DNA of 19,964 bases from RGIG2945 sp045540355 (GTDB lineage: Bacteria > Bacillota > Clostridia > Oscillospirales > Acutalibacteraceae), in the NCBI GenBank assembly GCA_045540355.1, contig JAZQHB010000004.1, positions 1-19,964 of the forward strand. The letters run 5' to 3'. Below are positions 7,306 through 16,053 of this stretch, one piece after another. Each line of letters begins with the position of its first letter. Position 1 is the first letter of the stretch. The notes below the pieces were generated by a model. The model made no database searches and had not been told where the DNA came from. It saw nothing but the letters and a program-made list of their open reading frames with translations. The translations under genes and the position numbers were made by a program.

Positions 7306-8342
7306 ACATAACATTTTTAATTGGTAATGGATTTGATTTGAATTTAGGATTAAACACAAGATTTAGAGATTTTATTGAAGAGTATAAAAAAATAGAATCA
7401 TCTGATAATGATGTAATAGTTTCCTTTAAGAATAATATTGATGAAGATGTAGAGCTGTGGTCCGATGCTGAAAAAAGATTCGGTGAGTTTTCGAACTTCT
7501 TTTATGTGGAAGCAGCGGAAAGATATTTGGATTGTCATTATGATTTCTGTGAAAAACTGTCCAAGTATTTACAAAATCAAGAGGAACGAATAAATTATGA
7601 TGGGTATGATTATCATCACTTGAAATTCTTTTCGTGCTTAAGTGAAGCTATGGAAGATTTTTGCGAAGAGGATCAAGACTTAATAAAACAATGTTATAAC
7701 CAAAAAGAAAAAATCCAATTCAATTTTATAAATTTTAATTATACTAGCACTTTAGATTCTTTTGTAAGAAAATTTGATGAGTACGATGAAAACGATATAA
7801 TTATGAATTCATTCTCTTTTAGTTCTCTTATTCATGTTCATGGATATACAGATCGAGAAATGGTTTTCGGTGTAAATGATCCCTCACAAATATCAAACCA
7901 CTTTATCTTTATGGGTAAACCCCAAGAATATGAAGCACAAGTTATTAAACAAAAAACCAATGAGATGAACGGGAATCATACGGATGAAAAAGCCTACAAT
8001 GTTTTAAAAAATAGTGATTTGCTATATATCTATGGAATGTCATTAGGGGATACAGATGCTCTTTGGTGGGATAGAATATGTCAACTAATGGTTGAAAACA
8101 AAGATTTAGTTACTATCATGTATTTTTATGATACTCCGGAGAGTAATCTCCTTAGAAGAAGATTTATAACATTTAGAAACAAGAAAAGGGAAGAATTGAC
8201 AAGGTTTTCTTCATTGTCAAATGAAGATAAGGAAAGTATTTACAATAGAATAATTCTAGCAAGAAAAAATCCCTTTGAACAAATAAAAAACTTGGCTGAT
8301 AACTCGACAGAAACAGAGAAGATCTTTGCTTTGAAAGCATAA
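7302..8342 (+). CDS. AbiH-family abortive infection protein, 346 aa
   Basis: AbiH, first known from lactococci, stops phage multiplication by an unresolved mechanism. The hallmark start MNITFLIGNGFDLNLGL (1-17) with GNGFD (8-12) is present. So are the NFNYT segment (144-148), IHVHG (177-181) with VFGVND after it, and a C-terminal YGMSLGDTD (244-252). The GxGxD start and the GMSLGDTD end resemble the two nucleotide-contact segments of SIR2-like enzymes, so NAD binding is possible, but that is inference. Length matches the family. The start ATG overlaps the RES stop as ATGA, a sign of coupled translation. No ribosome site is needed, though GGAAGTG sits upstream. AT-rich codon use matches hsdS and the RES gene rather than hsdM and hsdR. 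Confidence 0.88.
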   Translation: MNITFLIGNGFDLNLGLNTRFRDFIEEYKKIESSDNDVIVSFKNNIDEDVELWSDAEKRFGEFSNFFYVEAAERYLDCHYDFCEKLSKYLQNQEERINYDGYDYHHLKFFSCLSEAMEDFCEEDQDLIKQCYNQKEKIQFNFINFNYTSTLDSFVRKFDEYDENDIIMNSFSFSSLIHVHGYTDREMVFGVNDPSQISNHFIFMGKPQEYEAQVIKQKTNEMNGNHTDEKAYNVLKNSDLLYIYGMSLGDTDALWWDRICQLMVENKDLVTIMYFYDTPESNLLRRRFITFRNKKREELTRFSSLSNEDKESIYNRIILARKNPFEQIKNLADNSTETEKIFALKA

Positions 8343-8409
8343 TGATTCTTACTTTAGAAGTGTTTCGATACATTAATAACAAAACATGACAACAAAGCAG
8401 GTGACAACA

Positions 8410-11400
8410 ATGACAAACTTTGATTTTCTCAAATCTGATCCCGGCTTCAGCACCTTTGCCGATGCCGCCATCAGTGCAGAAAAAATATTTCATATAGATC
8501 CGTCGGCTTGTATCATAAACTGCCGCCGTGCTATGGAGTTTGCCGTAAAATGGATGTATTCCGTTGATGCTGACCTCACTCTGCCTTATCCCGATAACCT
8601 TCGCAATCTTATGTATAATGAGGATTTCCGTGATATTGTCGGCAGAGATATATGGAAGCGTATGGAGCTTATACGCAAAAACGGAAATGACTCTGCCCAT
8701 ACGGCTAAAAAAGCAAGTGAGTCATTGGCAAGGCTTTGCCTCGAAAACCTCTTTGTTTTTCTTGATTTCGTTGCTTACTGTTATGATGTAAGCGGTACCT
8801 ATGAGGGCAGAGAGTTTGATGCCTCTCTTCTCGATAATCATACTGATGATGTTCAGGAGGTTATATCTGAAGTTGACCTTCAGAAGCTTATAGAAGAGAA
8901 TAAGGCACTCAAAGAGCAGCTTACTGCAAGCCGTGAAGAAAAGCAGCAGACCTATGTTCCGAAGCCTTTGGATCTTTCCGAATATGAAACCCGAAAGCTC
9001 TATATTGATACAATGCTCACTGATGCAGGCTGGATTCAGGGTAAGAACTGGCTCAATGAGGTTGAGCTTCCCGGTATGCCTAATAAGAGTGAGGTAGGCT
9101 TTGCCGATTACGTGCTTTATGACGATACCCATAAGCCTCTTGCTGTTATTGAAGCAAAACGTACCTGTAAGGATGTTACTGTGGGCAGACAGCAGGCAAA
9201 GCTTTATGCCGACTTACTCGAAGCAAAATACGGCAGAAGACCTGTGATTTTCCTCACTAACGGCTTTGATACAAGAATTATCGACGGACAGTATCCCGAA
9301 AGAAAGGTTGCAGCGATTTACTCAAAGCGTGACCTTGAAAAGCTCTTCAACCTCCGCCGTATGAGGACAAGCCTTAAGAATATTATGATAAACAGAGATA
9401 TTGCGGGCAGATACTATCAGGAGGGTGCTATCAGAGCTGTCTGTAAGGCTCTTGACGAAAAGAATCGCCGCAAGGCTCTGCTTGTTATGGCTACGGGCTC
9501 GGGTAAAACGAGAACTGTTATTGCTCTTTCCGATGTGCTTTTACAGCACGGATGGGTTAAGAATATACTTTTCCTCGCTGACAGAAACTCTCTTGTAACT
9601 CAGGCGAAGCGTAGCTTTTATAATATGCTTCCCGACCTTTCTGTGGCAAATCTCTGCGAGGACAAGGGTAACTATAACGCTCACTGTATCTTCTCAACCT
9701 ATCAGACAATGATGAACTGTATCGATACTGCAAAGGATGACGAAGGTAAGCTTTTCACATGCGGCCATTTTGACCTTATCATCTGCGATGAAGCACACAG
9801 ATCTATCTACAACAAGTATAAAGATATCTTCAATTACTTCGATGCTCCTCTTGTCGGCCTTACAGCCACACCGAAGGACGAAATCGACAAGAATACATAT
9901 GAAATATTCGAGCTTGAAAACGGTGTTCCCACTTACGGCTATGAGCTGGCTCAGGCTGTCAAGGACGGTTATCTTGTTGATTTTATGTCCGTTGAAACGA
10001 AACTGAAATTCATCGAAGAGGGTATAGTTTATGATGAGCTTTCCGATGAGGATAAGCTACAGTATGAAGATACTTTCAAAGACGAAAACGGTGAGCTTCC
10101 CGAAAGTATAAATTCATCGGCACTTAACGAATGGATATTCAATAAAGATACTATTATCGAGGTTCTGAATGTGCTTATGACACACGGAATCAGAATAGAT
10201 TACGGGCAGAAAATAGGCAAGACGATTATCTTTGCAAAAAATCACCGTCACGCTGAAAAAATATTCGAAGTGTTCAATGAACAGTATCCGCATCTTAACG
10301 GATATGCCAAGGTTATTGATAATCACATCAATTACGCTCAGAGTGCAATTGACGAATTTTCCGACCCGAAAAAGCTTCCGCAGATTGCTATTTCTGTTGA
10401 TATGCTTGATACAGGTATTGACGTACCCGAAGTAGTTAACCTTGTCTTTTTCAAAAAAGTTATGAGTAAGGCGAAATTTTGGCAGATGATAGGCAGAGGT
10501 ACAAGACTTTGCCCGGGACTCCTTGACGGTGAAGATAAAGAGAAGTTCTATATCTTCGATTTCTGCGGAAACTTTAATTTCTTCAGAATGGGTGGAGGTA
10601 ATGCTACACCTAATCAGTTGCCTTTGCAGGGTGCGATATTCAATCTTAAATTCCAGATGGCATTCAAGCTTCAGGATATAGACTATCAGACACCTGAGCT
10701 TATCGAGTTCAGAAATAGTCTGGTTGAAGATATGGCCAATAAAGTCAGAGAGCTTAATAAAGATAACTTTGCTGTTCGTCAGCATTTAAGATATGTTGAG
10801 CTTTACGCAAATACCGATAATTATAAGCAGCTTACCTTTGAAAATACTCTTCAGGTTGCAGAAGAGCTTGCACCGCTGATTAATGCTGATGATGACGATG
10901 CAAAAGCAGTACGCTTTGATGCACTTATGTATGGCATAGAGCTTGCATATCTCATCGGTAAAAAGTACACAAGGGCAAGAAGCGACCTTATTAAGCGTGT
11001 CCGTGGCGTTGCAAAGGTAGGGGGTAATATTCCCGAAATACAGGATAAGGCTGAGCTTATTAATAAGATTCTTAATACAGATTATATTGACACGGCGGGT
11101 ATCAATGAGTTTGAATATATTCGTGAAAATCTTCGTGATCTTATGAAGTATGTGATAGGTGGCCGTCAGGATTATGACACCAATTTTGATGATCAGATAC
11201 TTTCAATAGATTGGAACGAATCGGAGCTCGAAACCGATGATCTTAAGAATTATAAAGCAAAGGCTGAGTATTACATAAGGCAACATGTCAGCGATAACGA
11301 AGTAATATTAAAGCTCAAGAGTAATATCCCTCTGACAAGTGAAGACGTTAAAACGCTCGAGAATATTCTCTGGAATGAGCTTGGCACAAGAGAAGATTAC

Positions 11401-11706
11401 GAAGAAGCTTATGAAAACAAGCCTTTGGGTGAGCTTGTTCGTGAAATAGTCGGTCTTGATATGAATGCGGCAAAGGAAGCGTTTGCAGTGTATCTTAACG
11501 ATACAAATCTCGACGAAAGACAGATTTATTTCGTTAATCAGATTGTTGAATACATTGTTCAGAATGGTATGATGAAGGATTTGTCTGTGCTGCAGAGTCC
11601 GCCTTTTACAGATAACGGTAATATTGTTGAACTGTTTGCTGATGCTACCATTTTACAGGGTATCATTGGGATTATACAAAGAGTTAATGCAAATGCAGCG
11701 GCGTAA
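8410..11706 (+). CDS. hsdR: Type I restriction endonuclease subunit HsdR, 1098 aa
   Basis: Motor and nuclease of the type I enzyme: it translocates DNA using ATP and cuts far from the site. An N-terminal DUF4145-like helical domain spans about residues 8-135, a layout also seen in EcoKI-like HsdR. A nuclease core follows with FADYV (D233) and IEAK (E248, K250), the PD-(D/E)xK triad. The helicase part has ATGSGKT (361-367), CDEAHRS (DEAH at 460-463), GLTATP, and in its second half QMIGRGTRLCPG. The C-terminal ~300 residues are helical, as expected for HsdM contact. I start at ATG 8410, preceded by AGGTGA at 8399-8404, rather than the in-frame ATG at 8386, which lacks a ribosome site. A start at 8386 would add 8 residues. 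It is separated from hsdS by two unrelated genes, an unusual order. Codon use resembles hsdM. Confidence 0.95.
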   Translation: MTNFDFLKSDPGFSTFADAAISAEKIFHIDPSACIINCRRAMEFAVKWMYSVDADLTLPYPDNLRNLMYNEDFRDIVGRDIWKRMELIRKNGNDSAHTAKKASESLARLCLENLFVFLDFVAYCYDVSGTYEGREFDASLLDNHTDDVQEVISEVDLQKLIEENKALKEQLTASREEKQQTYVPKPLDLSEYETRKLYIDTMLTDAGWIQGKNWLNEVELPGMPNKSEVGFADYVLYDDTHKPLAVIEAKRTCKDVTVGRQQAKLYADLLEAKYGRRPVIFLTNGFDTRIIDGQYPERKVAAIYSKRDLEKLFNLRRMRTSLKNIMINRDIAGRYYQEGAIRAVCKALDEKNRRKALLVMATGSGKTRTVIALSDVLLQHGWVKNILFLADRNSLVTQAKRSFYNMLPDLSVANLCEDKGNYNAHCIFSTYQTMMNCIDTAKDDEGKLFTCGHFDLIICDEAHRSIYNKYKDIFNYFDAPLVGLTATPKDEIDKNTYEIFELENGVPTYGYELAQAVKDGYLVDFMSVETKLKFIEEGIVYDELSDEDKLQYEDTFKDENGELPESINSSALNEWIFNKDTIIEVLNVLMTHGIRIDYGQKIGKTIIFAKNHRHAEKIFEVFNEQYPHLNGYAKVIDNHINYAQSAIDEFSDPKKLPQIAISVDMLDTGIDVPEVVNLVFFKKVMSKAKFWQMIGRGTRLCPGLLDGEDKEKFYIFDFCGNFNFFRMGGGNATPNQLPLQGAIFNLKFQMAFKLQDIDYQTPELIEFRNSLVEDMANKVRELNKDNFAVRQHLRYVELYANTDNYKQLTFENTLQVAEELAPLINADDDDAKAVRFDALMYGIELAYLIGKKYTRARSDLIKRVRGVAKVGGNIPEIQDKAELINKILNTDYIDTAGINEFEYIRENLRDLMKYVIGGRQDYDTNFDDQILSIDWNESELETDDLKNYKAKAEYYIRQHVSDNEVILKLKSNIPLTSEDVKTLENILWNELGTREDYEEAYENKPLGELVREIVGLDMNAAKEAFAVYLNDTNLDERQIYFVNQIVEYIVQNGMMKDLSVLQSPPFTDNGNIVELFADATILQGIIGIIQRVNANAAA

Positions 11707-11734
11707 GTGATATTTAATATAAAGGAAGATAAAT

Positions 11735-14719
11735 ATGTACGACAGAGAAAACTTTAAATTGTATGTTGGTGGTAATAGTGGAGCAAGTTATATAGCCGGC
11801 CTTAGGAAAGTTGAAGAAGAATTCGGTATCAGTCTTGATGAAGAATTCGGGTTTGACAGATGCGAGGAACTTATTGGCTTGATTGAACAAAAGAAAAAAG
11901 ATGCTTCGCTTACTTCTATGGAGAGAAAATACTGGACAGACAGATGTTCCCATGTAAGAAAATATGTTGAATATAAAAGTCAGCTTTCAACCGAAAAGGC
12001 AGCAAAAACAGAAAGATCTTTCAGGATTTGGTTTGCAGAACAACCTCAAAGGGACGATCCTTCTAAAGTTTACAGTGATATAACAATTACTGCAGCTATA
12101 AACTTGCTTAGGTCTGGTTTGAGAGCATTAGGAGTTAGTGGTTATGAGGTAGTCAATTGCTTTAATGTTACTGATGTAGTAAGATTTCAGGCACTTTATG
12201 ATGATTGTTATAATGCTGCTGAAAAATTTGATAAGAAGCATGGACATAGAGATTTCAGGAATGGTTTGGAGTTTTATCTGAAGTTTTTAAATGCGAACAA
12301 GACAAACTTTAAAATCCGAGAAATTGTAAATGCATATAAAGCTGATTTTAAGCGTATTGACGAAGAGGAACGCTATAAGTGGGAAGCAATTAAGCATTAT
12401 AAAAACAATTGGAACATTGATGCTAATGATTTTGCTGAAATGTTGGAAAAAGCTTTTTCTAAAACATATAATCTTTTAACGGCAGGGCAATATTTTGCAC
12501 GTAAAATGTTGGTTGCATTTTCAAAAGAGCATCCTGAAGAAGTCAGAAGTTTATTTAAAATGCTTTATGACGAGTCGTTACCTTTAGCAAAACGTTTTGA
12601 TGATTTTCGTGCCGGATTTGATGCGTTCACCGAGGGTCAGAAAATCAATCACTATCAGGATTTGCATGCTGTTTCTGTTTATCTGACTTTTGAGTATCCG
12701 GAAAAATATTATATTTACAAATATGGTGTGTGGACAGAGTTCTTGAAAAATATCGGAGAAACAATTCCAAGTACAAGTGGAAAACATGAGACTTTTAAAA
12801 TAGAAAGCAGTAATAAGCTCTGTGACGAAATTTTAAATGTTGTACTTGAAGAGGCAGAACTTTGTTCTATGTCTAGATCCCGTTTAGATAATAGTTGCTA
12901 TGAAGATCCCAAGTATAGAATGCTGGCTTTTGATATTATGTTTTATGGCAGTAACTATGAGTCTGAAGAGAATGACAGCTGGTGGCCATCACTTGAAGAA
13001 TACAACCCCAATCTCTCAAAAGAAGATTGGATAAAGTACATTTTAGAAATTGAGAAGCCCGAACATCCTTGTCCTATGCAGATGTTAAGAGCGATGATGG
13101 AGCTTGGTGGAATAGCAAGTTGCAAACAGCTTTCACAGAAATTTGGTGGTACAGTATCTTATTATGTCGGATGCACAATGAATTTGGGTAGACGAGTAAA
13201 AAAGTTTTTCAACTTACCTCCGTGCAAGGACGGTGAACAGGAGAGATATTTTCCTTTCCCGTTTTTCGGAAGAGAATCGGACGATGAAACAGGACATCAG
13301 TATTTATATAAAATTCGCCCTGAACTTTTCGAAGCTCTTAATGAAATTGATTTGTCTGATATCTCGCCATATTACGATAAAGGTGCTGAAAATATGAAAA
13401 CCAACATTAACAAAAACACAATTCTTTACGGTCCTCCGGGTACCGGTAAAACATACATAACTGCCTGTTATGCAGTTGCAATTATAGAGAACAAGACTTT
13501 AGAAGAAATTTCAGATATTCCTTATGATGAAATTATTAAGAAGTACAACGAATACAAATCTCAAGGAAGGATTGAATTCACTACCTTCCACCAGTCATAT
13601 GGTTATGAGGAATTCATCGAAGGTATTAAGCCTGTGTTAAGTGAAAGTGACGAAGTTCAATATAAAGTAGAATCAGGTTTGTTTAAAAGCTTTTGTGAAA
13701 GAGTTGGTGGCAAAAGGTCTTTCAATGAAGCGTGGAACGTGCTGATAGAGGCTGCTCAAGAAGGTAATAACTGCTATACTTTCACAAGAAGAACCGGAAC
13801 GAAGATATCGGCAGAGTTAAGAGATGAAGAAAGTTTTATAGTTAAATGGAGTGGGGCTACACAGTCGCAAAGTGTTTTAGGAAAAGCCAACATTGATAAG
13901 CAGTGGCAGAATGATGATTATAATGTTAGAGAAACCCTTTCTGGCGGCACCAAATGGTTGTTTGATGCAAATCAAGCGGTTATAGATGAATTGGTTAGCA
14001 ACTTTGAATTGAAAAGTAAATCTAAAGATAGTGAAAATAGTTCTGTAAACTATGTTTTCATCATAGACGAAATTAACCGTGGAAACATCTCAAAGATTTT
14101 CGGTGAGCTTATCACTCTTATTGAACCTACAAAGAGATTAGGTCAGGAAGAGGCTGTTAAGGTTAAACTTCCTTATTCTCAAAAGCTTTTTGGTGTGCCT
14201 GATAATGTTTATATTGTTGGTACTATGAACACTGCTGACAGATCTATTGCAGCAATTGATACGGCTCTCAGACGTAGATTTGCTTTTGAAGAAATGATGC
14301 CTGATTCAACTGTGTTAGAAGGCTTACATGTTGATGGCGTTTCAATACCAAATCTCCTTGATCTTATCAATGAGCGTATAGAAGTTTTGTATGACCGAGA
14401 ACATACAATCGGTCACGCTTACTTCACACCGCTTCTTAAGAATAACAACCGAGAAGTTCTTTTTGATATCTTCAGGAACAAGATATTTCCGCTTCTTCAG
14501 GAGTATTTCTATGAAGATTACGAGAAGATAAGACTTGTTCTTGGCGACAATCAGAAATCAGATAAAGCTTTACAGTTTATTAATGAAGAAACTGTAGATT
14601 ATGGTAAACTCTTTGGTTCAAATATTTACGATTATGATGATAAAAAGATATATGCAATCAATGAGGATGCTTTTGAAAATATAGAAGCTTACAAAGAAAT
14701 TCTTAAAGGAATACAGTAA
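11735..14719 (+). CDS. mcrB: McrB-like AAA+ GTPase of a type IV (McrBC) restriction system, 994 aa
   Basis: McrB forms GTP-driven rings that recognise DNA with modified cytosine and recruit the McrC nuclease. The motor is in the C-terminal half: Walker A GPPGTGKT (566-573), Walker B-like IIDEINRGN (DEINRG 778-783) and the McrB signature GTMNTADRS (829-837), followed by AIDTALRRRF. The N-terminal 550 residues do not match the E. coli McrB DNA-binding domain as I know it. They seem to hold two related helical domains (about 1-82 and 95-190) and a middle domain with a YLTFEYPEKYYIYKY segment (~315-330). Such replaceable N-termini set what modified DNA is sensed. At 994 residues it is about twice E. 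coli McrB. The ATG follows AAGGAAG (11722-11728). It starts 28 bases after hsdR and ends overlapping mcrC. Confidence 0.92.
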   Translation: MYDRENFKLYVGGNSGASYIAGLRKVEEEFGISLDEEFGFDRCEELIGLIEQKKKDASLTSMERKYWTDRCSHVRKYVEYKSQLSTEKAAKTERSFRIWFAEQPQRDDPSKVYSDITITAAINLLRSGLRALGVSGYEVVNCFNVTDVVRFQALYDDCYNAAEKFDKKHGHRDFRNGLEFYLKFLNANKTNFKIREIVNAYKADFKRIDEEERYKWEAIKHYKNNWNIDANDFAEMLEKAFSKTYNLLTAGQYFARKMLVAFSKEHPEEVRSLFKMLYDESLPLAKRFDDFRAGFDAFTEGQKINHYQDLHAVSVYLTFEYPEKYYIYKYGVWTEFLKNIGETIPSTSGKHETFKIESSNKLCDEILNVVLEEAELCSMSRSRLDNSCYEDPKYRMLAFDIMFYGSNYESEENDSWWPSLEEYNPNLSKEDWIKYILEIEKPEHPCPMQMLRAMMELGGIASCKQLSQKFGGTVSYYVGCTMNLGRRVKKFFNLPPCKDGEQERYFPFPFFGRESDDETGHQYLYKIRPELFEALNEIDLSDISPYYDKGAENMKTNINKNTILYGPPGTGKTYITACYAVAIIENKTLEEISDIPYDEIIKKYNEYKSQGRIEFTTFHQSYGYEEFIEGIKPVLSESDEVQYKVESGLFKSFCERVGGKRSFNEAWNVLIEAAQEGNNCYTFTRRTGTKISAELRDEESFIVKWSGATQSQSVLGKANIDKQWQNDDYNVRETLSGGTKWLFDANQAVIDELVSNFELKSKSKDSENSSVNYVFIIDEINRGNISKIFGELITLIEPTKRLGQEEAVKVKLPYSQKLFGVPDNVYIVGTMNTADRSIAAIDTALRRRFAFEEMMPDSTVLEGLHVDGVSIPNLLDLINERIEVLYDREHTIGHAYFTPLLKNNNREVLFDIFRNKIFPLLQEYFYEDYEKIRLVLGDNQKSDKALQFINEETVDYGKLFGSNIYDYDDKKIYAINEDAFENIEAYKEILKGIQ

Positions 14720-16014
14720 TGAAACAACCGATTCAGATAACAGAATACGGAGCTTTTTGCAGTAAAAAGGATGTGCCGGGATGCAAATACCTCCCGTCAG
14801 ATATCTTCAATAAGCTGGAAAACTTTATACTTGCTAATCAAGGTACTGAAACAGAGCCGGTTGAGCTTATGGGACTTTCAGTACGCAGAGGAGCAGGTAA
14901 GGTTATTACTGCGAAAAATTATGTAGGTATGATTGCAATGAATGACGGCACCGTCATTGAAATCTTACCCAAGATTTGCAATGTAACAGATGATGAAAAC
15001 GGAGAAAAAGCAAAGAAGTTTCTTGTCAAAATGCTTAATACTCTGCGTAATTCTCCTTTTAAAAATTTTCAGACTACTTCCATTGATACATCAAAGCTCA
15101 ATATTTTTGAAATCTTTATCAGAATGTTTAATGAAGAAATTTTCAGAATAGTTAAACACGGTCTCAGATGTAATTACGAAAGTAAAACAGAAAATCTCAA
15201 TGTATTCAAGGGTAAGATGAAGTTCAGCGAACAGATAAAATTCAATCTTATACATAAAGAGCGAAGTTATGTTGAATACGATGAGTTTAATGTAAATACA
15301 CCTGAAAACCGACTCATAAAAACAACCTTACAGTATTTATACAAAAGAACTGTATCCGATAAAAACAAAAGCGATATCAGAACTTTGTTAAACTCTTTCA
15401 ATGAAGTTGAAGCATCTTCAAATATTGAACAGGATTTTCAATTCTGCGGCAAAGATAGAAATATGAAGAATTATACTTTTGCTCTTTCCTGGTGCAGAGT
15501 GTTTCTCAAGGGTGAAAGCTTCACTTCTTACAGTGGTTCTGAGGTGGCTTATGCTTTGCTGTTTCCAATGGAAACTCTGTTTGAAAGTTACGTAGCAGCA
15601 AACCTTAAAAAGATAATTAATCTGTCTGAATTTACTGTTTCAGCACAGGACAGAGGCTATTATCTTTTTGATCTTCCGCAACGCAGGTTTTCACTCAGAC
15701 CTGATATTGTCATCACAAGACGAAGTGATAAAGCAATTTTTGTTATGGATACAAAGTGGAAACTGCTCACAGACACACCTCAGTCAAACTATGGTATATC
15801 ACAGTCTGATATGTATCAGATGTATGCATATCAGAAAAAGTACAAGTCCAAAAATGTAACATTAATTTACCCACTGTCTGATAAGGTGAATCCTGATAAA
15901 GATATTTCATATAAGTCAGATGACGGTGTGACTGTGGATGTTAGGTTTCTTGATTTGATGGATATAAAGGAGAGTTTGAAAGAATTAGTTGCGTTTACCA
16001 GAGAGTCAGATTGA
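14719..16014 (+). CDS. mcrC: McrC-like nuclease subunit of the McrBC system, 431 aa
   Basis: Provides the DNA-cutting activity and stimulates the GTPase of McrB. The nuclease core is a PD-(D/E)xK site: SLRPDIVI with D329, then FVMDTKWK with D344 and K346. The N-terminal ~150 residues form the family's McrB-contact region, beginning MKQPIQITEYGAF and including GMIAMNDGTVIEILPK. The middle holds the conserved LNVFKGKMKF and NTPENRLIKTTL segments. Length is a little above E. coli McrC. The start codon shares one base with the mcrB stop (TAATG), so the two are translationally coupled. A hairpin spans its stop codon. Confidence 0.93.
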   Translation: MKQPIQITEYGAFCSKKDVPGCKYLPSDIFNKLENFILANQGTETEPVELMGLSVRRGAGKVITAKNYVGMIAMNDGTVIEILPKICNVTDDENGEKAKKFLVKMLNTLRNSPFKNFQTTSIDTSKLNIFEIFIRMFNEEIFRIVKHGLRCNYESKTENLNVFKGKMKFSEQIKFNLIHKERSYVEYDEFNVNTPENRLIKTTLQYLYKRTVSDKNKSDIRTLLNSFNEVEASSNIEQDFQFCGKDRNMKNYTFALSWCRVFLKGESFTSYSGSEVAYALLFPMETLFESYVAANLKKIINLSEFTVSAQDRGYYLFDLPQRRFSLRPDIVITRRSDKAIFVMDTKWKLLTDTPQSNYGISQSDMYQMYAYQKKYKSKNVTLIYPLSDKVNPDKDISYKSDDGVTVDVRFLDLMDIKESLKELVAFTRESD

Positions 16015-16026
16015 TTTTGACTCTCT
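16000..16026 (+). promoter_or_regulatory. Hairpin spanning the mcrC stop codon
   Basis: AGAGAGTCA (16000-16008) and TGACTCTCT (16018-16026) form a perfect 9-bp stem with a 9-base loop that contains the mcrC TGA. The bases after it (TACAGATTTTAAC) lack a proper T-run. A partial terminator, or an RNA stability/processing element separating McrBC from the last two genes, is more likely than a full stop. Confidence 0.45.
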
Positions 16027-16053
16027 TACAGATTTTAACAAGGTGGTGTTATT

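Noticed and set aside
8173..8700. Minus-strand open frame of 175 codons across the abiH/hsdR junction
   Set aside because: No ribosome site or recognisable domain was seen, and both ends overlap real genes on the other strand.
10114..10785. Minus-strand open frame of 223 codons inside hsdR
   Set aside because: It lies wholly opposite a well-supported helicase-domain coding stretch and its translation shows no family motif. It is a shadow of hsdR codon bias.
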